Positions 35,723 through 45,644 are shown, counted from the stretch's first letter. The stretch is DNA of 64,000 nt from Solimonas flava DSM 18980 (GCF_000426685.1 NZ_AUFV01000012.1:86658-150657), one strand, 5' to 3'. The notes: generated by a model not told the origin, from the sequence alone. Numbers and translations are program-made.

Positions 35723-36490
35723 TCAGGACGCGCGCGTCAGCACCAGATAGAACCCGAAGTTGTCGTTGCTGACGGCGAGCCGGAACAGGTCCGGCCCGAG
35801 GCCCAGCAGGCTGCCCGGATAGTAGGCGCCGAGACCGTCGAGGCGGCCGAGCGCGCACGACGGTTCGAGCCGGACCTCGTAGCCGTTGTGCGCCGGATCC
35901 GGAACGCTGACCGAGCCGGTATAGCCACAGCTCGCGCCGTCGTCGCCGCTGATGCTGCCGTCGGCGTTGACGATCAGCGTCAGCGTCAGATCCTGGCCGT
36001 CGACGCTGTAGCTTGCGCTGTAGGTTCCGGCCAGCGTCGCGAGCGCCGCCGGGCGGTCGTAATCGCGACTGACGGCGTCCAGAGCGTACGAGCGCGCCGC
36101 GTTGCCGTCGTCGAGCGTGCCGGTGATCGACGCATCGGCGAGCTGGCCCTGCAGCGTGCCGCGCGCATCGCGCCGGCCGCTGCTGTAGCGATAGAACGTC
36201 ACCGTGAACCCGCCGTCCGCCGCCGGCAGCACCGGCGCCGTGCTGATCACGCGATAGACGTCGCCGTCCGTCTCGACGAAGCGCGCCTTGCCGTCCGGCG
36301 CGACGAGGCCGAACAGCGTCGGCGCGCCGCTGCCGCTGCCGCTGCCGACCTGTCCGAAGTAGATGCCCGCCGCCGTCGACCAGGCATCGCTGCCGCTGCC
36401 GACGCCGCCCGCCTGGCCGGGGCCGTCGTCGGAACTGCCGCAGGCGCCGAGCAGCAGAACGGCGCCCAGTAGTGGCCAGCGAAACGGCAT
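35723..36490 (-). CDS. hypothetical lipoprotein
   Basis: 255 residues from the ATG at 36490, which has GGAG 6 bases upstream; the longer open frame is rejected. The start PLLGAVLLLGACGSSDDGPG is a lipoprotein signal with Cys at the lipobox. A Gly/Ser linker follows, then a beta-rich domain with repeated patterns such as LAGTYSASYSVDGQDLTLTLIVNADGSISG. Probably an outer membrane lipoprotein of unknown role. No partner genes. Confidence 0.8.
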   Translation of the reverse strand: MPFRWPLLGAVLLLGACGSSDDGPGQAGGVGSGSDAWSTAAGIYFGQVGSGSGSGAPTLFGLVAPDGKARFVETDGDVYRVISTAPVLPAADGGFTVTFYRYSSGRRDARGTLQGQLADASITGTLDDGNAARSYALDAVSRDYDRPAALATLAGTYSASYSVDGQDLTLTLIVNADGSISGDDGASCGYTGSVSVPDPAHNGYEVRLEPSCALGRLDGLGAYYPGSLLGLGPDLFRLAVSNDNFGFYLVLTRAS

Positions 36491-36739
36491 CGCACACTCC
36501 GTCGGGGGAACCGCAGCATTCTCGGCAGCGACGGCACGGCCGCGCAAGAGGACGCCGCAGCCGGCGCGCAAGAAGCCCTGAAAGCGTTCATCCCTCGCCG
36601 CGGCTTGCGCGGCAGGCGACCACGCAAGCCGGCGGCTCACGGCGGCGCCGCACGACGGCGGCTCACGACGGCAGGTGTCGTATGCGGATCGCCGCGGCCG
36701 CGGCGCGGCCGCGTACTGCCGGGCTTATTCAAACCTTCC

Positions 36740-37108
36740 CTACTGCGCGCGCAGCGCCGCCACCAGGACGGCCAGCCAGCCGGCGAGGAACAGCACGCCG
36801 CCGATCGGCGTGATGGCGCCGAGGCCGCGCACGCCGCTGAGCGCGAGGGCGTAGAGGCTGCCCGAGAACAGCAGCACGCCGAGCGCGAAGCAAGCGCCGG
36901 CGATCTGCAGCGCGATGCCCGGCTGCGCGCGCAGCCACAGGCCGACCAGCAGCAGCGCGGCGGCATGGTAGAACTGGTACTCGACGCCGGTGTGCCAGAT
37001 CGCCAGCAGATCCGGCGACAGCCGCGCGCGCAGCGCATGCGCGCCGAACGCGCCGAAGGCAACGCCGAGCAGGCCGTAGACGGCGCCGAGGATCAGGAAC
37101 GTTCTCAT
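36740..37108 (-). CDS. DUF423 small membrane protein
   Basis: 122 residues, four membrane helices, with the family pattern FGAFGAHALRARLSPDLLAIWHTGVEYQFYHAAALL and LLFSGSLYALAL...AITPIGG. Function unknown (YgdD family). It overlaps the upstream saccharopine-dehydrogenase-like gene by 4 bases (ATGA), so the two are translated together. Confidence 0.93.
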   Translation of the reverse strand: MRTFLILGAVYGLLGVAFGAFGAHALRARLSPDLLAIWHTGVEYQFYHAAALLLVGLWLRAQPGIALQIAGACFALGVLLFSGSLYALALSGVRGLGAITPIGGVLFLAGWLAVLVAALRAQ

Positions 37109-38280
37109 GTCGATTCCAGCACGCGGAAGCGGATGCCGCGGCGCTGCAGACGCTCGATCAGCGCGTTGCCCATCGCCTGCGCCGGCGTCACGCAACCGGC
37201 GGTACGCGGCAGCTTGTCGAAAGCCAGGCACAACGCCGATTCGGCAAGCATCTTGGCCGTCTCGCCGTAGCCCGGATCGCCGCCGGACACCTCGCAGCGC
37301 ACGGTCTGGCCGCCGCCTTCGCCGACGAACAGGATCTTGAACCAGCCCTTGGCGCGCTGCGCCTCGCTCGGTCCCTCGCCCGGCCGGCGCAGCCGCAGCA
37401 GGCGCTCGCGGGTCGGCTTGAATTGCGCGCCCAGCATCAGCGCCGCGCTGCCGCCGAGCAGCTCGACGAGCGAACGCAGGTGCTTGACCTGCAGATAGTG
37501 GCCATAGCGGAAATCGGAGCCGTAGCGGTCGATGGCCGCGGCGCTGCGGCGGATGATCTGCGGATCGATGGTCGGCAGCGGCACCGCCCAGGCGCCGATC
37601 TCGCGCAGGTAGCGCAGGCCGTGATGCAGCGCGCCGACGCGGCGGTCGACAGGCCAGCCCTCGCGCTGGCGACGCTCGCGGCGCGTCTTGCCGTACTGGC
37701 GCAGCCGCGACATCGCCAGCACCGCCGAGTGCAGGGTGCCGCCGGAGAACTGTCCGCCGGCGCGCACGAAGCCCTGCACGCGCAGCGGCACCTCCTCGGG
37801 CAGCTGCTGCACGGTGAACCAGCACCCGAGATCGTGCGGCACGCTGTCGAAACCGCAGCAATGGACGATGCGGGCGCCGCTGTCGCGCGCCTCGTCGTGG
37901 TACTGCAGCCACATGCGGTCGACGAACTCCGGCTCGCCGGTCAGATCGACGTAATCGGTACCGGCGGCGGCGCAGGCCGCCACCAGCGGCTCACCGTGCA
38001 CGATGTACGGGCCGACCGTGGTGATGACGACGCGCGCCGACTCGGCGACGGCCTTCAGCGACGGCGCGTCGTCGACATCGGCGCTCAGCAGATCGAGTCC
38101 GGCACAGGCCGGATTGAGATCGGCGAGGCGTGCGCGCACCAGCTTGAGCTTGTCGGGCGAGCGCCCGGCGAGCGCCCAGCGCAGCGACTCGCCGCCGTTG
38201 CGCGCCAGATACTCGGCGGTCAGCTGGCCGGTGAAGCCGGTCGCGCCGAACAGCACGATGTCGTACTTGCGGCTTTTCAC
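37105..38280 (-). CDS. saccharopine dehydrogenase-like NAD(P)-binding protein
   Basis: About 391 residues. The N-terminal Rossmann fold KYDIVLFGATGFTGQLTAEYLA is of the trans-acting enoyl reductase / saccharopine dehydrogenase-like family; YVDLTGEPEFVDRM and CCGFDSVPHDLG are typical of that family. Starts are GTG codons at 38280 or 38283, both behind GGGGAGA. Substrate unknown. It heads a two-gene operon with DUF423. Confidence 0.85.
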   Translation of the reverse strand: MKSRKYDIVLFGATGFTGQLTAEYLARNGGESLRWALAGRSPDKLKLVRARLADLNPACAGLDLLSADVDDAPSLKAVAESARVVITTVGPYIVHGEPLVAACAAAGTDYVDLTGEPEFVDRMWLQYHDEARDSGARIVHCCGFDSVPHDLGCWFTVQQLPEEVPLRVQGFVRAGGQFSGGTLHSAVLAMSRLRQYGKTRRERRQREGWPVDRRVGALHHGLRYLREIGAWAVPLPTIDPQIIRRSAAAIDRYGSDFRYGHYLQVKHLRSLVELLGGSAALMLGAQFKPTRERLLRLRRPGEGPSEAQRAKGWFKILFVGEGGGQTVRCEVSGGDPGYGETAKMLAESALCLAFDKLPRTAGCVTPAQAMGNALIERLQRRGIRFRVLEST

Positions 38281-38360
38281 CACGCGATCTCCCCGAATCT
38301 TTGTGCGGCGATCATAGAGGCGCACGGCCGGCGACGGTCAAGTCGGCGATACGCCCGCGT

Positions 38361-38951
38361 TCAGCGCACATCGAAGCCGCGCCCGCCGAACTCGACATCG
38401 GTGACGCGACCGTTGTCGAGGTGCACGATGCGCATGAAGCGGGCAGCGCCGAAGTTGTAGACCCACTCCTCGCGATAGACCGTCTCCCAGGCCTCGTACG
38501 TGGCGCGCGGATCGTAGACGCGCGAATGGCGCTCGACCGGCGCCCGCACCACGTCGATGGTCTTGGTCACCGGCTCGCCGCACTGCGCGACCAGCCGGTA
38601 CTTGCTCATGCCGCGCTGGATGCCGAGCTGCGCGCAATCCCGCGCGCCGTCGTCGGCGAAGCCGTAACCGTCGGCGTCGATGCGCTGCAGGCGGCCGTTG
38701 CGAAAGCGCAGCACCCGCAACAGCTGGCTCGAGCCGCGGTTGTAGGTCCATTCCTCGACGGCGCCGAGGTAGCCCGGCGCCGCGCCGGGCACACGCCAGA
38801 CGTCGCGATAGTCCGGCTCGCCGCAGACGGCCAGTACCTCGGCGGCGGTCATGTCGACGTTCGCCAGCCGCGAGCCGCAACGCAGGGTGTCGACCGCGAA
38901 CGCCGGCGCAGCCGACACCATCAGCACCGCCGCCAGCAGAAGAATGCGCAT
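38361..38951 (-). CDS. DUF2845 secreted protein
   Basis: 196 residues from the ATG at 38951 (AAGGATAA upstream). A signal peptide MRILLLAAVLMVSAAPAFA is cleaved after AFA. The mature part is a tandem duplication: LRCGSRLANVDMTAAEVLAVCGEP, then GIQRGMSKYRLVAQCGEP, each followed by a WTYN or WVYNF strand. This is the DUF2845 arrangement. Periplasmic, function unknown. Divergent from dsbD. Confidence 0.85.
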   Translation of the reverse strand: MRILLLAAVLMVSAAPAFAVDTLRCGSRLANVDMTAAEVLAVCGEPDYRDVWRVPGAAPGYLGAVEEWTYNRGSSQLLRVLRFRNGRLQRIDADGYGFADDGARDCAQLGIQRGMSKYRLVAQCGEPVTKTIDVVRAPVERHSRVYDPRATYEAWETVYREEWVYNFGAARFMRIVHLDNGRVTDVEFGGRGFDVR

Positions 38952-39092
38952 CGTCGTTATCCTTGTCGCCATGGCGAACCCGCCGCGTGACGTCCGGCTG
39001 ACGGCCCGCCGGCGGCATCGCCCGGTTTTCGCCGCGCCCTGAACTCAGCCGGCCAGGCTGGGTCATTAGACCGCTTTTCCCCAGACCGCTCC

Positions 39093-41192
39093 ATGAACAT
39101 CCGCCTGCTGCTGAGCCTGCTGCTCCTGATCCTGTCACCGCTGACGCAGGCGGCGCCGGTCCGCGCCGGCCCGGTCGAGGCCGAGCTGATCGCCGAACGC
39201 GGCGCGCTGGTCGCCGGCCAGACCAACTGGGTCGCGCTGCGCCTCAAGCCGGACCCGCAGTGGCATGTCTACTGGCGCAATCCGGGCGATTCCGGCATTC
39301 CGACCAAGCTCGAATGGCGGCTGCCGTCCGGTCTCACGGCCGGCGACATCGTCTGGCCGTATCCGCACACCGAGCGGCTCGGCGATCTCGTCAACTACGG
39401 TTATGGCGAGGACACCCTGCACCTCGTGCCGCTGAGCGTCGCCGCCGGCACGCGCGGCGCGCAGACGCTGGCGGCGACGGCGAAGTGGCTGGTCTGCAAA
39501 GACATCTGCATTCCCGGCAGCGCCGAACTCGAGCTGCGGCTCGACGTCGCCGCCGCGGCCAACCCCGATCCGAAGTGGCGCGCCGCCTTCGCGCGCACGC
39601 GCGCCGAGCTGCCGCAGGCGGTCGACTGGCCGGCACAGTTCGCGGTCACCGGCGACACGGTATCGCTGCAGGTCCGTGACGCGGCGCTGCGCGACGCGAG
39701 CCGGATCAGCTTCTTCCCGTACGCCAGCGACCTCGTCAATCACGCCGCGGCGCAGCGCCTCGCGCATGACGGCGACAGCCTGCGCCTGAGCCAGGCGGCG
39801 AGCGCCTATTTCGTCGAAGCCCCGGCGCAGGTCGACGGCGTGCTGGTCGTCAGCCACGGCGAGCACACGCAGGCCTACGAAATCCACGCCGCGCCGGGCA
39901 CGGTTGCCGCCGTACCCGCGAATACGCCGGCGCCGGCGGCCGATGTCGGCGCCAGCGTCGGTCTGCCGCCGGATGCGGTCGCCGGCGCCGACGGCGGCGC
40001 GCCGCTGAGCTTCGTCGCCGCGCTGGGCCTGGCGCTGCTCGGCGGCCTGATCCTGAATCTGATGCCCTGCGTGTTCCCGGTGCTGTCGCTCAAGGCGCTG
40101 TCGCTGGCCCGCGCCGGCCACGCGGGCCAGCGCGCCCAGGCGCTCGCCTACAGCGCCGGCGTGGTGCTGTCGTGTCTGGCCGCGGCGATCGCGATCCTGC
40201 TGCTGCAGCGCGCCGGGCAGGCGGTCGGCTGGGGCTTCCAGCTGCAGTCGCCGGTATTCGTCGGCCTGCTCGCGTATCTGCTGTTCGCGCTCGGCCTGTC
40301 GCTGTCCGGCGTCGCCCAGTTCGGCACGCGCCTGATGAATCTCGGCCAGGGACTCACCGAGCAGAAGGGCCTGGCCGGCGCATTCTTCACCGGCGTGCTG
40401 GCGGTGGTCGTCGCCAGCCCCTGCACGGCGCCGTTCATGGGTGCCGCGATCGGCTACGCGATGCTGCAGCCGCCGGCCTACGCGCTGGCGATCTTCGCGG
40501 CGCTCGGCCTGGGCCTGGCGCTGCCGTTCCTCGTCATCGGCTTCGTGCCGGCGGCGGCGCGCCTGCTGCCGCGGCCGGGGGCCTGGATGGAACGCTTCAA
40601 GCAGCTGATGGCCTTCCCGCTGTATCTGTCGGTGGTCTGGCTGGTCTGGGTCGTCGCCCGCCAGCTCGACGTCAGCGCCGGCGCGCAGCTGCTCGTCGGG
40701 CTGGTGCTGATCGCCTTCGTGCTGTGGCTGTGGGCTGCGCACGGGCTGGTCGCCGCACTCGCCAAGCTGCTCGCGGCCGCGCTCGCGCTGGGCCTGCTGG
40801 CGACGCTGCCGCCGGCGTCCGGAATCGCGCCAGCCGACGGCAGCGCCGTGGTCGGCGAACTGCGCAGCGAGCCCTGGTCGGCGCAGCGCGTCGCCGAGCT
40901 GCGCGCCGAAGGCCGCACGGTCTTCGTCGACTTCACCGCCGACTGGTGCCTCAGCTGCAAGGTCAACGAACGCGTCGCGCTGCGCTCGTCGAAAGTGATC
41001 CAGCGCTTCCAGGAGCGCGAGGTCGCGGTGCTGGTCGCCGACTGGACGCGTGCCGATCCGGCGATCACCGCCGAGCTGGCCCGCTTCGGCCGCAACGGCG
41101 TGCCGCTGTATCTGGTCTACGTGCGCGGCGGCGAGCCGAAGATCCTGCCGCAGCTGCTGACGCCGGATCTCGTCGCCGCCGCCGTCGAATGA
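39093..41192 (+). CDS. DsbD/ScsB-type thiol:disulfide transmembrane reductase
   Basis: 699 residues. Signal peptide (1-20), periplasmic alpha domain with WLVCKDICIPG, a membrane domain of about eight helices carrying the paired cysteines in NLMPCVFPVLSLK and ASPCTAPFMG, and a C-terminal thioredoxin-like gamma domain with DWCLSCK near residue 610. It passes reducing power from cytoplasmic thioredoxin to periplasmic proteins. The long N-terminal domain resembles ScsB more than classic DsbD. The next gene encodes a probable redoxin partner. Confidence 0.9.
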   Translation: MNIRLLLSLLLLILSPLTQAAPVRAGPVEAELIAERGALVAGQTNWVALRLKPDPQWHVYWRNPGDSGIPTKLEWRLPSGLTAGDIVWPYPHTERLGDLVNYGYGEDTLHLVPLSVAAGTRGAQTLAATAKWLVCKDICIPGSAELELRLDVAAAANPDPKWRAAFARTRAELPQAVDWPAQFAVTGDTVSLQVRDAALRDASRISFFPYASDLVNHAAAQRLAHDGDSLRLSQAASAYFVEAPAQVDGVLVVSHGEHTQAYEIHAAPGTVAAVPANTPAPAADVGASVGLPPDAVAGADGGAPLSFVAALGLALLGGLILNLMPCVFPVLSLKALSLARAGHAGQRAQALAYSAGVVLSCLAAAIAILLLQRAGQAVGWGFQLQSPVFVGLLAYLLFALGLSLSGVAQFGTRLMNLGQGLTEQKGLAGAFFTGVLAVVVASPCTAPFMGAAIGYAMLQPPAYALAIFAALGLGLALPFLVIGFVPAAARLLPRPGAWMERFKQLMAFPLYLSVVWLVWVVARQLDVSAGAQLLVGLVLIAFVLWLWAAHGLVAALAKLLAAALALGLLATLPPASGIAPADGSAVVGELRSEPWSAQRVAELRAEGRTVFVDFTADWCLSCKVNERVALRSSKVIQRFQEREVAVLVADWTRADPAITAELARFGRNGVPLYLVYVRGGEPKILPQLLTPDLVAAAVE

Positions 41193-41218
41193 TCGCCTGT
41201 CACGCCCGGAGTCCGGCC

Positions 41219-41815
41219 ATGCGCCTCGCTGCCCTGCTGTCCGCCGCCGCGCTGCTGCTCAGCGGCGCCGCCGACGCCGCCCCGAAAGTCGGTAGCCCGG
41301 CGCCCGCCTTCAGCGCCACCGACAGCGCCGGCCAGGCGGTGACGCTGTCCGACTATCGCGGCCAGTTCGTCGTGCTGGAATGGACCAACGACGGCTGCCC
41401 GTTCGTGCAGAAGCACTACCAGGGAAACATGCAGGCGCTGCAGAAGGACGCGACCGCACAGGGTGCGGCCTGGCTCAGCGTGATTTCATCGGCGCCCGGC
41501 AAGCAGGGCCATGTCAGCGGCGCCGAGGCCGACGCGCTGACCCGGCAGCGCGGCGCGGCACCGAGCAAGGTGCTGCTCGATCCGGCAGGAACGCTCGGCC
41601 GTCTCTACGACGCCAAGACCACGCCGCACCTGTTCATCGTCGATCCGCAGGGCACGCTGATCTACGCCGGCGGCATCGACAGCATCGCCAGCGCCGACGT
41701 CGACGACATCGCCCGGGCCAAGCCCTACGTGAAAATCGCGCTCGCCGAAGCGATGGGCGGCAAGCCGGTCAGCGAGCCGGTGACCAAGCCCTACGGCTGC
41801 TCGGTGAAGTACTGA
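41219..41815 (+). CDS. periplasmic thioredoxin-fold (AhpC/TSA-like) protein
   Basis: 198 residues with a signal peptide ending ADA-AP. The redoxin core has WTNDGCPFVQKHYQGNMQ, with a single cysteine where a CxxC would stand, and TTPHLFIVDPQGTLIYAGGID. A lone cysteine also occurs in YGCSVKY at the end. The ATG at 41219 has GGAG 7 bases upstream; an ATG at 41189 overlapping the dsbD stop is less likely. Co-transcribed with dsbD and probably reduced by it. Confidence 0.85.
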   Translation: MRLAALLSAAALLLSGAADAAPKVGSPAPAFSATDSAGQAVTLSDYRGQFVVLEWTNDGCPFVQKHYQGNMQALQKDATAQGAAWLSVISSAPGKQGHVSGAEADALTRQRGAAPSKVLLDPAGTLGRLYDAKTTPHLFIVDPQGTLIYAGGIDSIASADVDDIARAKPYVKIALAEAMGGKPVSEPVTKPYGCSVKY

Positions 41816-41845
41816 AGCGCGACGCATAGCGGATCGCGACATTCG

Positions 41846-41869
41846 GGGCCGGCACGCGCCGGCCCTTGT
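41846..41869. terminator. probable terminator between converging genes
   Basis: GGGCCGGC-ACGC-GCCGGCCC then TTGT on the plus strand: a perfect 8-base stem between the redoxin stop and the symporter stop, but with a poor T-run. Confidence 0.45.
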
Positions 41870-41889
41870 CGTTGCGGGCGGACACGCAC

Positions 41890-43296
41890 TCAGCGCGGGG
41901 CGCCGCCGGGCGACGTGGCGGTCGCCGCACGCGCCGGCACGCGCAGCGGCGCGCAGACCAGGTACGCGAGCGCCGCGGCCGCCAGCGAGGTGAGGTACGG
42001 ATACGACCAGCCGAGCAGGTGCTCGCCGACGACGTAGACACCGACGCTGGCAAGCAGCGCCGCCACCGCGCTCGGCGCGCCGCCGAAACGCGGCAGCCAC
42101 AGCGCCGCCAGCATCATCACGAACACGCCGGACGAGCCGAGCCCGGACGCTTCCTCGACCAGTGCATACATGCTGTCGGAGCCGAGCGCGATCAGATAGG
42201 CGAGCACGCCGAACGCCACCACCGCGATGCGGTTGAAGCGCAGGCGCTGCGCCTCGCCCGGCGCGCGGCCGCGCCAGCGCGTCAGCAGCGGCGCCGCGAG
42301 GTTGTGCGCCGCCAGCGAGCCGACCACCAGCAGCGTGCCCGACAGCGTCGACAGGATCGCCGAGACCAGCGCGCCGAGGAACAGGATGTAGAGCGGCAGC
42401 GGCAGATGCGTCTGTGCGAGCCGTGATAGCAATTGCTCCGGCTCGAAGCCGTCGCCGAGCGTGGCGGCGGCGCCGAGCCCGAGCAGCACCGGCACGATAC
42501 CGACCGACAGGTACAGCAGCGCGCCGGCGAGCGTCGCGCCGCGCGCCAGCGCCGGGCTGCGCATCGCCAGGAAACGCGCGACCAGTTCCTGCGCGGCGAT
42601 CGTGCCGAAGATCGGCACCGCCAGCGCCTCGAGCAACGGCCGCGGCGGCTCATCGACGTCGACCGCACCGATGCCGCCGAGCGACAGCTGCGCGAGCCCG
42701 CCGTCGTGCGCGAACACCAGGCCGATCGCCAGCACGCCGGCGATCAGCACCAGGCCCTGCACGAGATCGGTCCACGAGTCCGCCCACATGCCGCCGATCG
42801 CGGTATAGGCGACGACGACCACGGCCGCCAGCGTGGTCGCCGCGAACACGCCGAGATCGCCGGTCGAGGCCAGCACCTGACCGAAGGCGCGCACCTGCGC
42901 GGCGGCCCACAGCAGCGAACCGGGGATCATCACCAGCGCCGCGAAGCGCTCGACGCCGCCGCCGTAACGCTGGCGGAACAGATCGGCGAGCGTGACCAGG
43001 CCGCGTCGCCACAGCGTCGCCGCGAAGAACAGGCCGGCGGCGGCAAGGCCGATGGCATAGCCGAACGGATCGGCGGCGACCGCGCGCAGGCCGCCGCGAT
43101 AGGCCTCGCCGGCGGCACCGATACAGGTCTCGGCGCCGAACCAGGTGGCGAACACGCCGAAGGTCGCCAGCCACGGTCCCAGGCTACGGCCGGCGAGCAG
43201 ATAGTCCGACTCGCCGGCAACGCGCCGCCTCGCGACCAGCGCCACCAACACCTGCAGCGCGATATAGGCCAGCACCGCGAACAACACCAGATTCAC
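41890..43296 (-). CDS. sodium:solute symporter (SSS family)
   Basis: 468 residues from the GTG at 43296, which has AGGAGG 5 bases upstream; a longer open frame is not needed. About thirteen membrane helices with the SSS patterns DYLLAGRSLGPWLATFGVFATWFG, YTAIGGMWADSWTDLVQG and ISAxLSTLSG-like SAILSTLSGTLLVVGS. Substrate unknown. Single-gene unit divergent from the isoaspartyl peptidase, which may hint at a role in amino acid or peptide use, but this is inference. Confidence 0.9.
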   Translation of the reverse strand: MNLVLFAVLAYIALQVLVALVARRRVAGESDYLLAGRSLGPWLATFGVFATWFGAETCIGAAGEAYRGGLRAVAADPFGYAIGLAAAGLFFAATLWRRGLVTLADLFRQRYGGGVERFAALVMIPGSLLWAAAQVRAFGQVLASTGDLGVFAATTLAAVVVVAYTAIGGMWADSWTDLVQGLVLIAGVLAIGLVFAHDGGLAQLSLGGIGAVDVDEPPRPLLEALAVPIFGTIAAQELVARFLAMRSPALARGATLAGALLYLSVGIVPVLLGLGAAATLGDGFEPEQLLSRLAQTHLPLPLYILFLGALVSAILSTLSGTLLVVGSLAAHNLAAPLLTRWRGRAPGEAQRLRFNRIAVVAFGVLAYLIALGSDSMYALVEEASGLGSSGVFVMMLAALWLPRFGGAPSAVAALLASVGVYVVGEHLLGWSYPYLTSLAAAALAYLVCAPLRVPARAATATSPGGAPR

Positions 43297-43402
43297 GTGT
43301 TCCTCCTCTCGTTCCTGTACGGCGCCCCCGGGCGAAAACCCGGGCTGGGCGCCGCGCCCGCGCGGCGTTAGGCTCTGCGCCCCGCATCCAGGAACGCATC
43401 CC

Positions 43403-44335
43403 ATGATCCGTCTCGCCCTTCACGGCGGCGCCGGCGAACTCGACGACGGCGCCGACACGCGCGAGCAGCGCGCCGCGCTGCAGCGCATCGCCGCCGAGGG
43501 CCTGCAAATGCTGCGCCACGGCGGCAGCAGCCTCGATGTCGTCGAGCGCATGGTGATCCGCCTCGAGGAATGCCCGCTGTTCAATGCCGGCGTCGGCGGC
43601 GTGCTCAATCGCGACGGCCTGCCCGAGCTCGACGCGGCGATCATGGACGGCCGCGACCGCGCCTGCGGCGCCGTCGCCGGCGTCTCGCACTCGAAGAGTC
43701 CGGTGCGCCTGGCGCGCGCCGTGATGGAACGTTCGCCGCACGTGATGTTCATGGGCGCCGGCGCCGACGCGCTGAACGCCGAACTCGGCCTCGACGTGGT
43801 CGCGCCCGACTACTTCATCACCGATCTGCGCCGCCGCCAGCTGCGCAAGGCGCAGACGCATCAGGTCATCGTCCTCGATCACGACTCGGCCTACGACGAC
43901 CCGCCGCCGGCTGCCGGCGGCGGCTTCGGCACGGTCGGCGCCGTGGCGCTCGACGCACACGGACACCTCGCCGCGGCGACCAGCACCGGCGGGCTGACCA
44001 ACAAGCACCCGGGCCGCATCGGCGATACGCCGGTGATCGGCGCCGGCACTTTCGCCGACGACCGCAGCGCGGCAATCTCCTGCACCGGCACCGGCGAGGC
44101 CTTCATCCGCGCCGGCTTCGGCTTCGATGTCGACGCGCAGATGCACTACGCCGGCGCCGCCCTCGCCGACGCCTGCGCGCGCAGCCTCGAACGCGTCGCC
44201 GCGTATGGCGGCCGCGGCGGCTGCATCGCGATCGACCGCGACGGCCGTATCGCGCTGCCATTCAACTCGCGCGCGATGTTCCGTGCCTGGATCGGCGACG
44301 ACGGCGAGATCCGTGTCGCGGTCGGTGCCAACTGA
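43403..44335 (+). CDS. iaaA: isoaspartyl peptidase / L-asparaginase (Ntn hydrolase)
   Basis: 310 residues of the type 2 asparaginase family. The precursor self-cleaves before Thr177 in GGGFGTVGAVALD to expose the nucleophile; GGLTNKHPGRIGDTP and GTGTGEAFIR-like CTGTGEAFIRAGF are also typical. It removes isoaspartyl residues from peptides and hydrolyses asparagine weakly. Divergent from the symporter and convergent with the cyclase, with 13 bases and no terminator between. Confidence 0.93.
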   Translation: MIRLALHGGAGELDDGADTREQRAALQRIAAEGLQMLRHGGSSLDVVERMVIRLEECPLFNAGVGGVLNRDGLPELDAAIMDGRDRACGAVAGVSHSKSPVRLARAVMERSPHVMFMGAGADALNAELGLDVVAPDYFITDLRRRQLRKAQTHQVIVLDHDSAYDDPPPAAGGGFGTVGAVALDAHGHLAAATSTGGLTNKHPGRIGDTPVIGAGTFADDRSAAISCTGTGEAFIRAGFGFDVDAQMHYAGAALADACARSLERVAAYGGRGGCIAIDRDGRIALPFNSRAMFRAWIGDDGEIRVAVGAN

Positions 44336-44348
44336 AGCGGACACGCCG

Positions 44349-45644
44349 CTACAGCGCGTAGCGCGGCACCGGCTCGCTGAAGCCTTTGACGACGATCGCC
44401 TCGCGCGCCTGCAGCAGCTCGCCGCCGGCGAGATCGGCGGTGCGCTCGTCGATCAGGATCTCGCCGTTGGCGGCCTGCTCGCAGAGCCGCGAAGCGAGAT
44501 TCACCGTCGAACCGACTGCGGTGTATTCGAGCCGCGAGGCCGAACCGATGACGCCGATCGTGACCATGCCAGTCGCCACGCCGAGGCCGATGCCGAGCGG
44601 ATGCTCGGGCGTGCTCCAGCGCTGCGTCAGCGCCAGCCCCGCGTCGCGGATGCGCTGCGCCATCTCCAGCGCGCGCTGCGCGTGGTACGGCACCGGCAGC
44701 GGCGCGCCGACCAGGATCAGGATGCCGTCGCCGGCGAAGTCCTTGATCGTCGCGCCGTACGCGGACACCACCTCGCCGACCGCGTCGTAGTACTCGCGCA
44801 GGACCTGCAGCACACGCGAAGAAGGCATCGCCGCCGCGTACGGCGTGAAGCGGCGCAGGTCGCAGCAGACCACGGTGATCTCGCGCTGGCTCTCCTGCAT
44901 CGCCCGCGCCAGGCCCTGCTCGGCGACCAGCTGGGCGACCTGCGGCGACAGGAAGCGCGACATGAACTGGCCGCGCTGGCCCTGCAGCACGTGGTAGTGC
45001 GTTGAGCCGATGAAGAAGATGATCTCGCCGATCACCACCGACACCGCGGCGGCGTCGACCGGCAGCACGAAGCTGATGACGAGGAACGGCACGGCGATCG
45101 CCATCGCCAGCACGCGCGTGGTCTCGGCGCGGTCGGGGCGACGGTTGAGCAGCAGCAGGATGCCGATCAGGCCGGACAGCACCGCGTACAGCAGCGGCGC
45201 CGCGAACAGCCAGAAGCCGCCGGTCGAGAACATCGCAGGGTTGGCGCCGGCGCGCAGGAAGTGCGTCATGCGCACGTCCGGCCACAACAGCGAAGCAAGG
45301 CCGTAAAGCACGCCGGCCGCCTGCCCGGAGCGCAGCACGCGGTCGCCGAAGCGGGTATCGAGTTCGAAGTTGACCGGCACCGTGCGGCGCACGCGGATCA
45401 CCCATTCGAGCATCGCCACCGTCGCCGCCGCCTCCGGCAGCGCGAACCACGCCGTCCACGCGGGCAGCTCGACGTGCGTGTTGGTCCAGACCAGGTTCAG
45501 GTAGATCGAAATGCCGACGTAGGCGTAGGTCGCCGCCAGCGCGCGCGAGGTCGGCGACTTGCGGTCGGCCGAGATGAAGGCCAGCCCCATGCCGAGCGCG
45601 ACCAGCGCGACGACGGTGTGGGCGACCATCGCGCCATCCATCAC
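44349..45644 (-). CDS. membrane-bound class III adenylate/guanylate cyclase
   Basis: 431 residues. Six or seven N-terminal membrane helices (to about 225), then a class III cyclase domain: metal-binding aspartates in VVCCDLRRFTPYA and KDFAGDGILILVG, and SRLEYTAVGSTVNLASRLCEQ near the end. It makes cAMP or cGMP; the substrate cannot be fixed with certainty. Its ATG overlaps the antiporter stop by 4 bases (ATGA), so the two proteins are made together. Confidence 0.9.
   Translation of the reverse strand: MMDGAMVAHTVVALVALGMGLAFISADRKSPTSRALAATYAYVGISIYLNLVWTNTHVELPAWTAWFALPEAAATVAMLEWVIRVRRTVPVNFELDTRFGDRVLRSGQAAGVLYGLASLLWPDVRMTHFLRAGANPAMFSTGGFWLFAAPLLYAVLSGLIGILLLLNRRPDRAETTRVLAMAIAVPFLVISFVLPVDAAAVSVVIGEIIFFIGSTHYHVLQGQRGQFMSRFLSPQVAQLVAEQGLARAMQESQREITVVCCDLRRFTPYAAAMPSSRVLQVLREYYDAVGEVVSAYGATIKDFAGDGILILVGAPLPVPYHAQRALEMAQRIRDAGLALTQRWSTPEHPLGIGLGVATGMVTIGVIGSASRLEYTAVGSTVNLASRLCEQAANGEILIDERTADLAGGELLQAREAIVVKGFSEPVPRYAL

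Noticed and set aside
36690..36705. CGCCGCGGCCGCGGCG palindrome upstream of the lipoprotein gene
   Set aside because: Simple G+C alternation that arises easily at this base composition; no neighbouring promoter signal.
41189..41218. upstream ATG start for the redoxin gene, overlapping the dsbD stop
   Set aside because: It would place ten residues before the signal peptide; the ATG at 41219 has a GGAG site at 7 bases.
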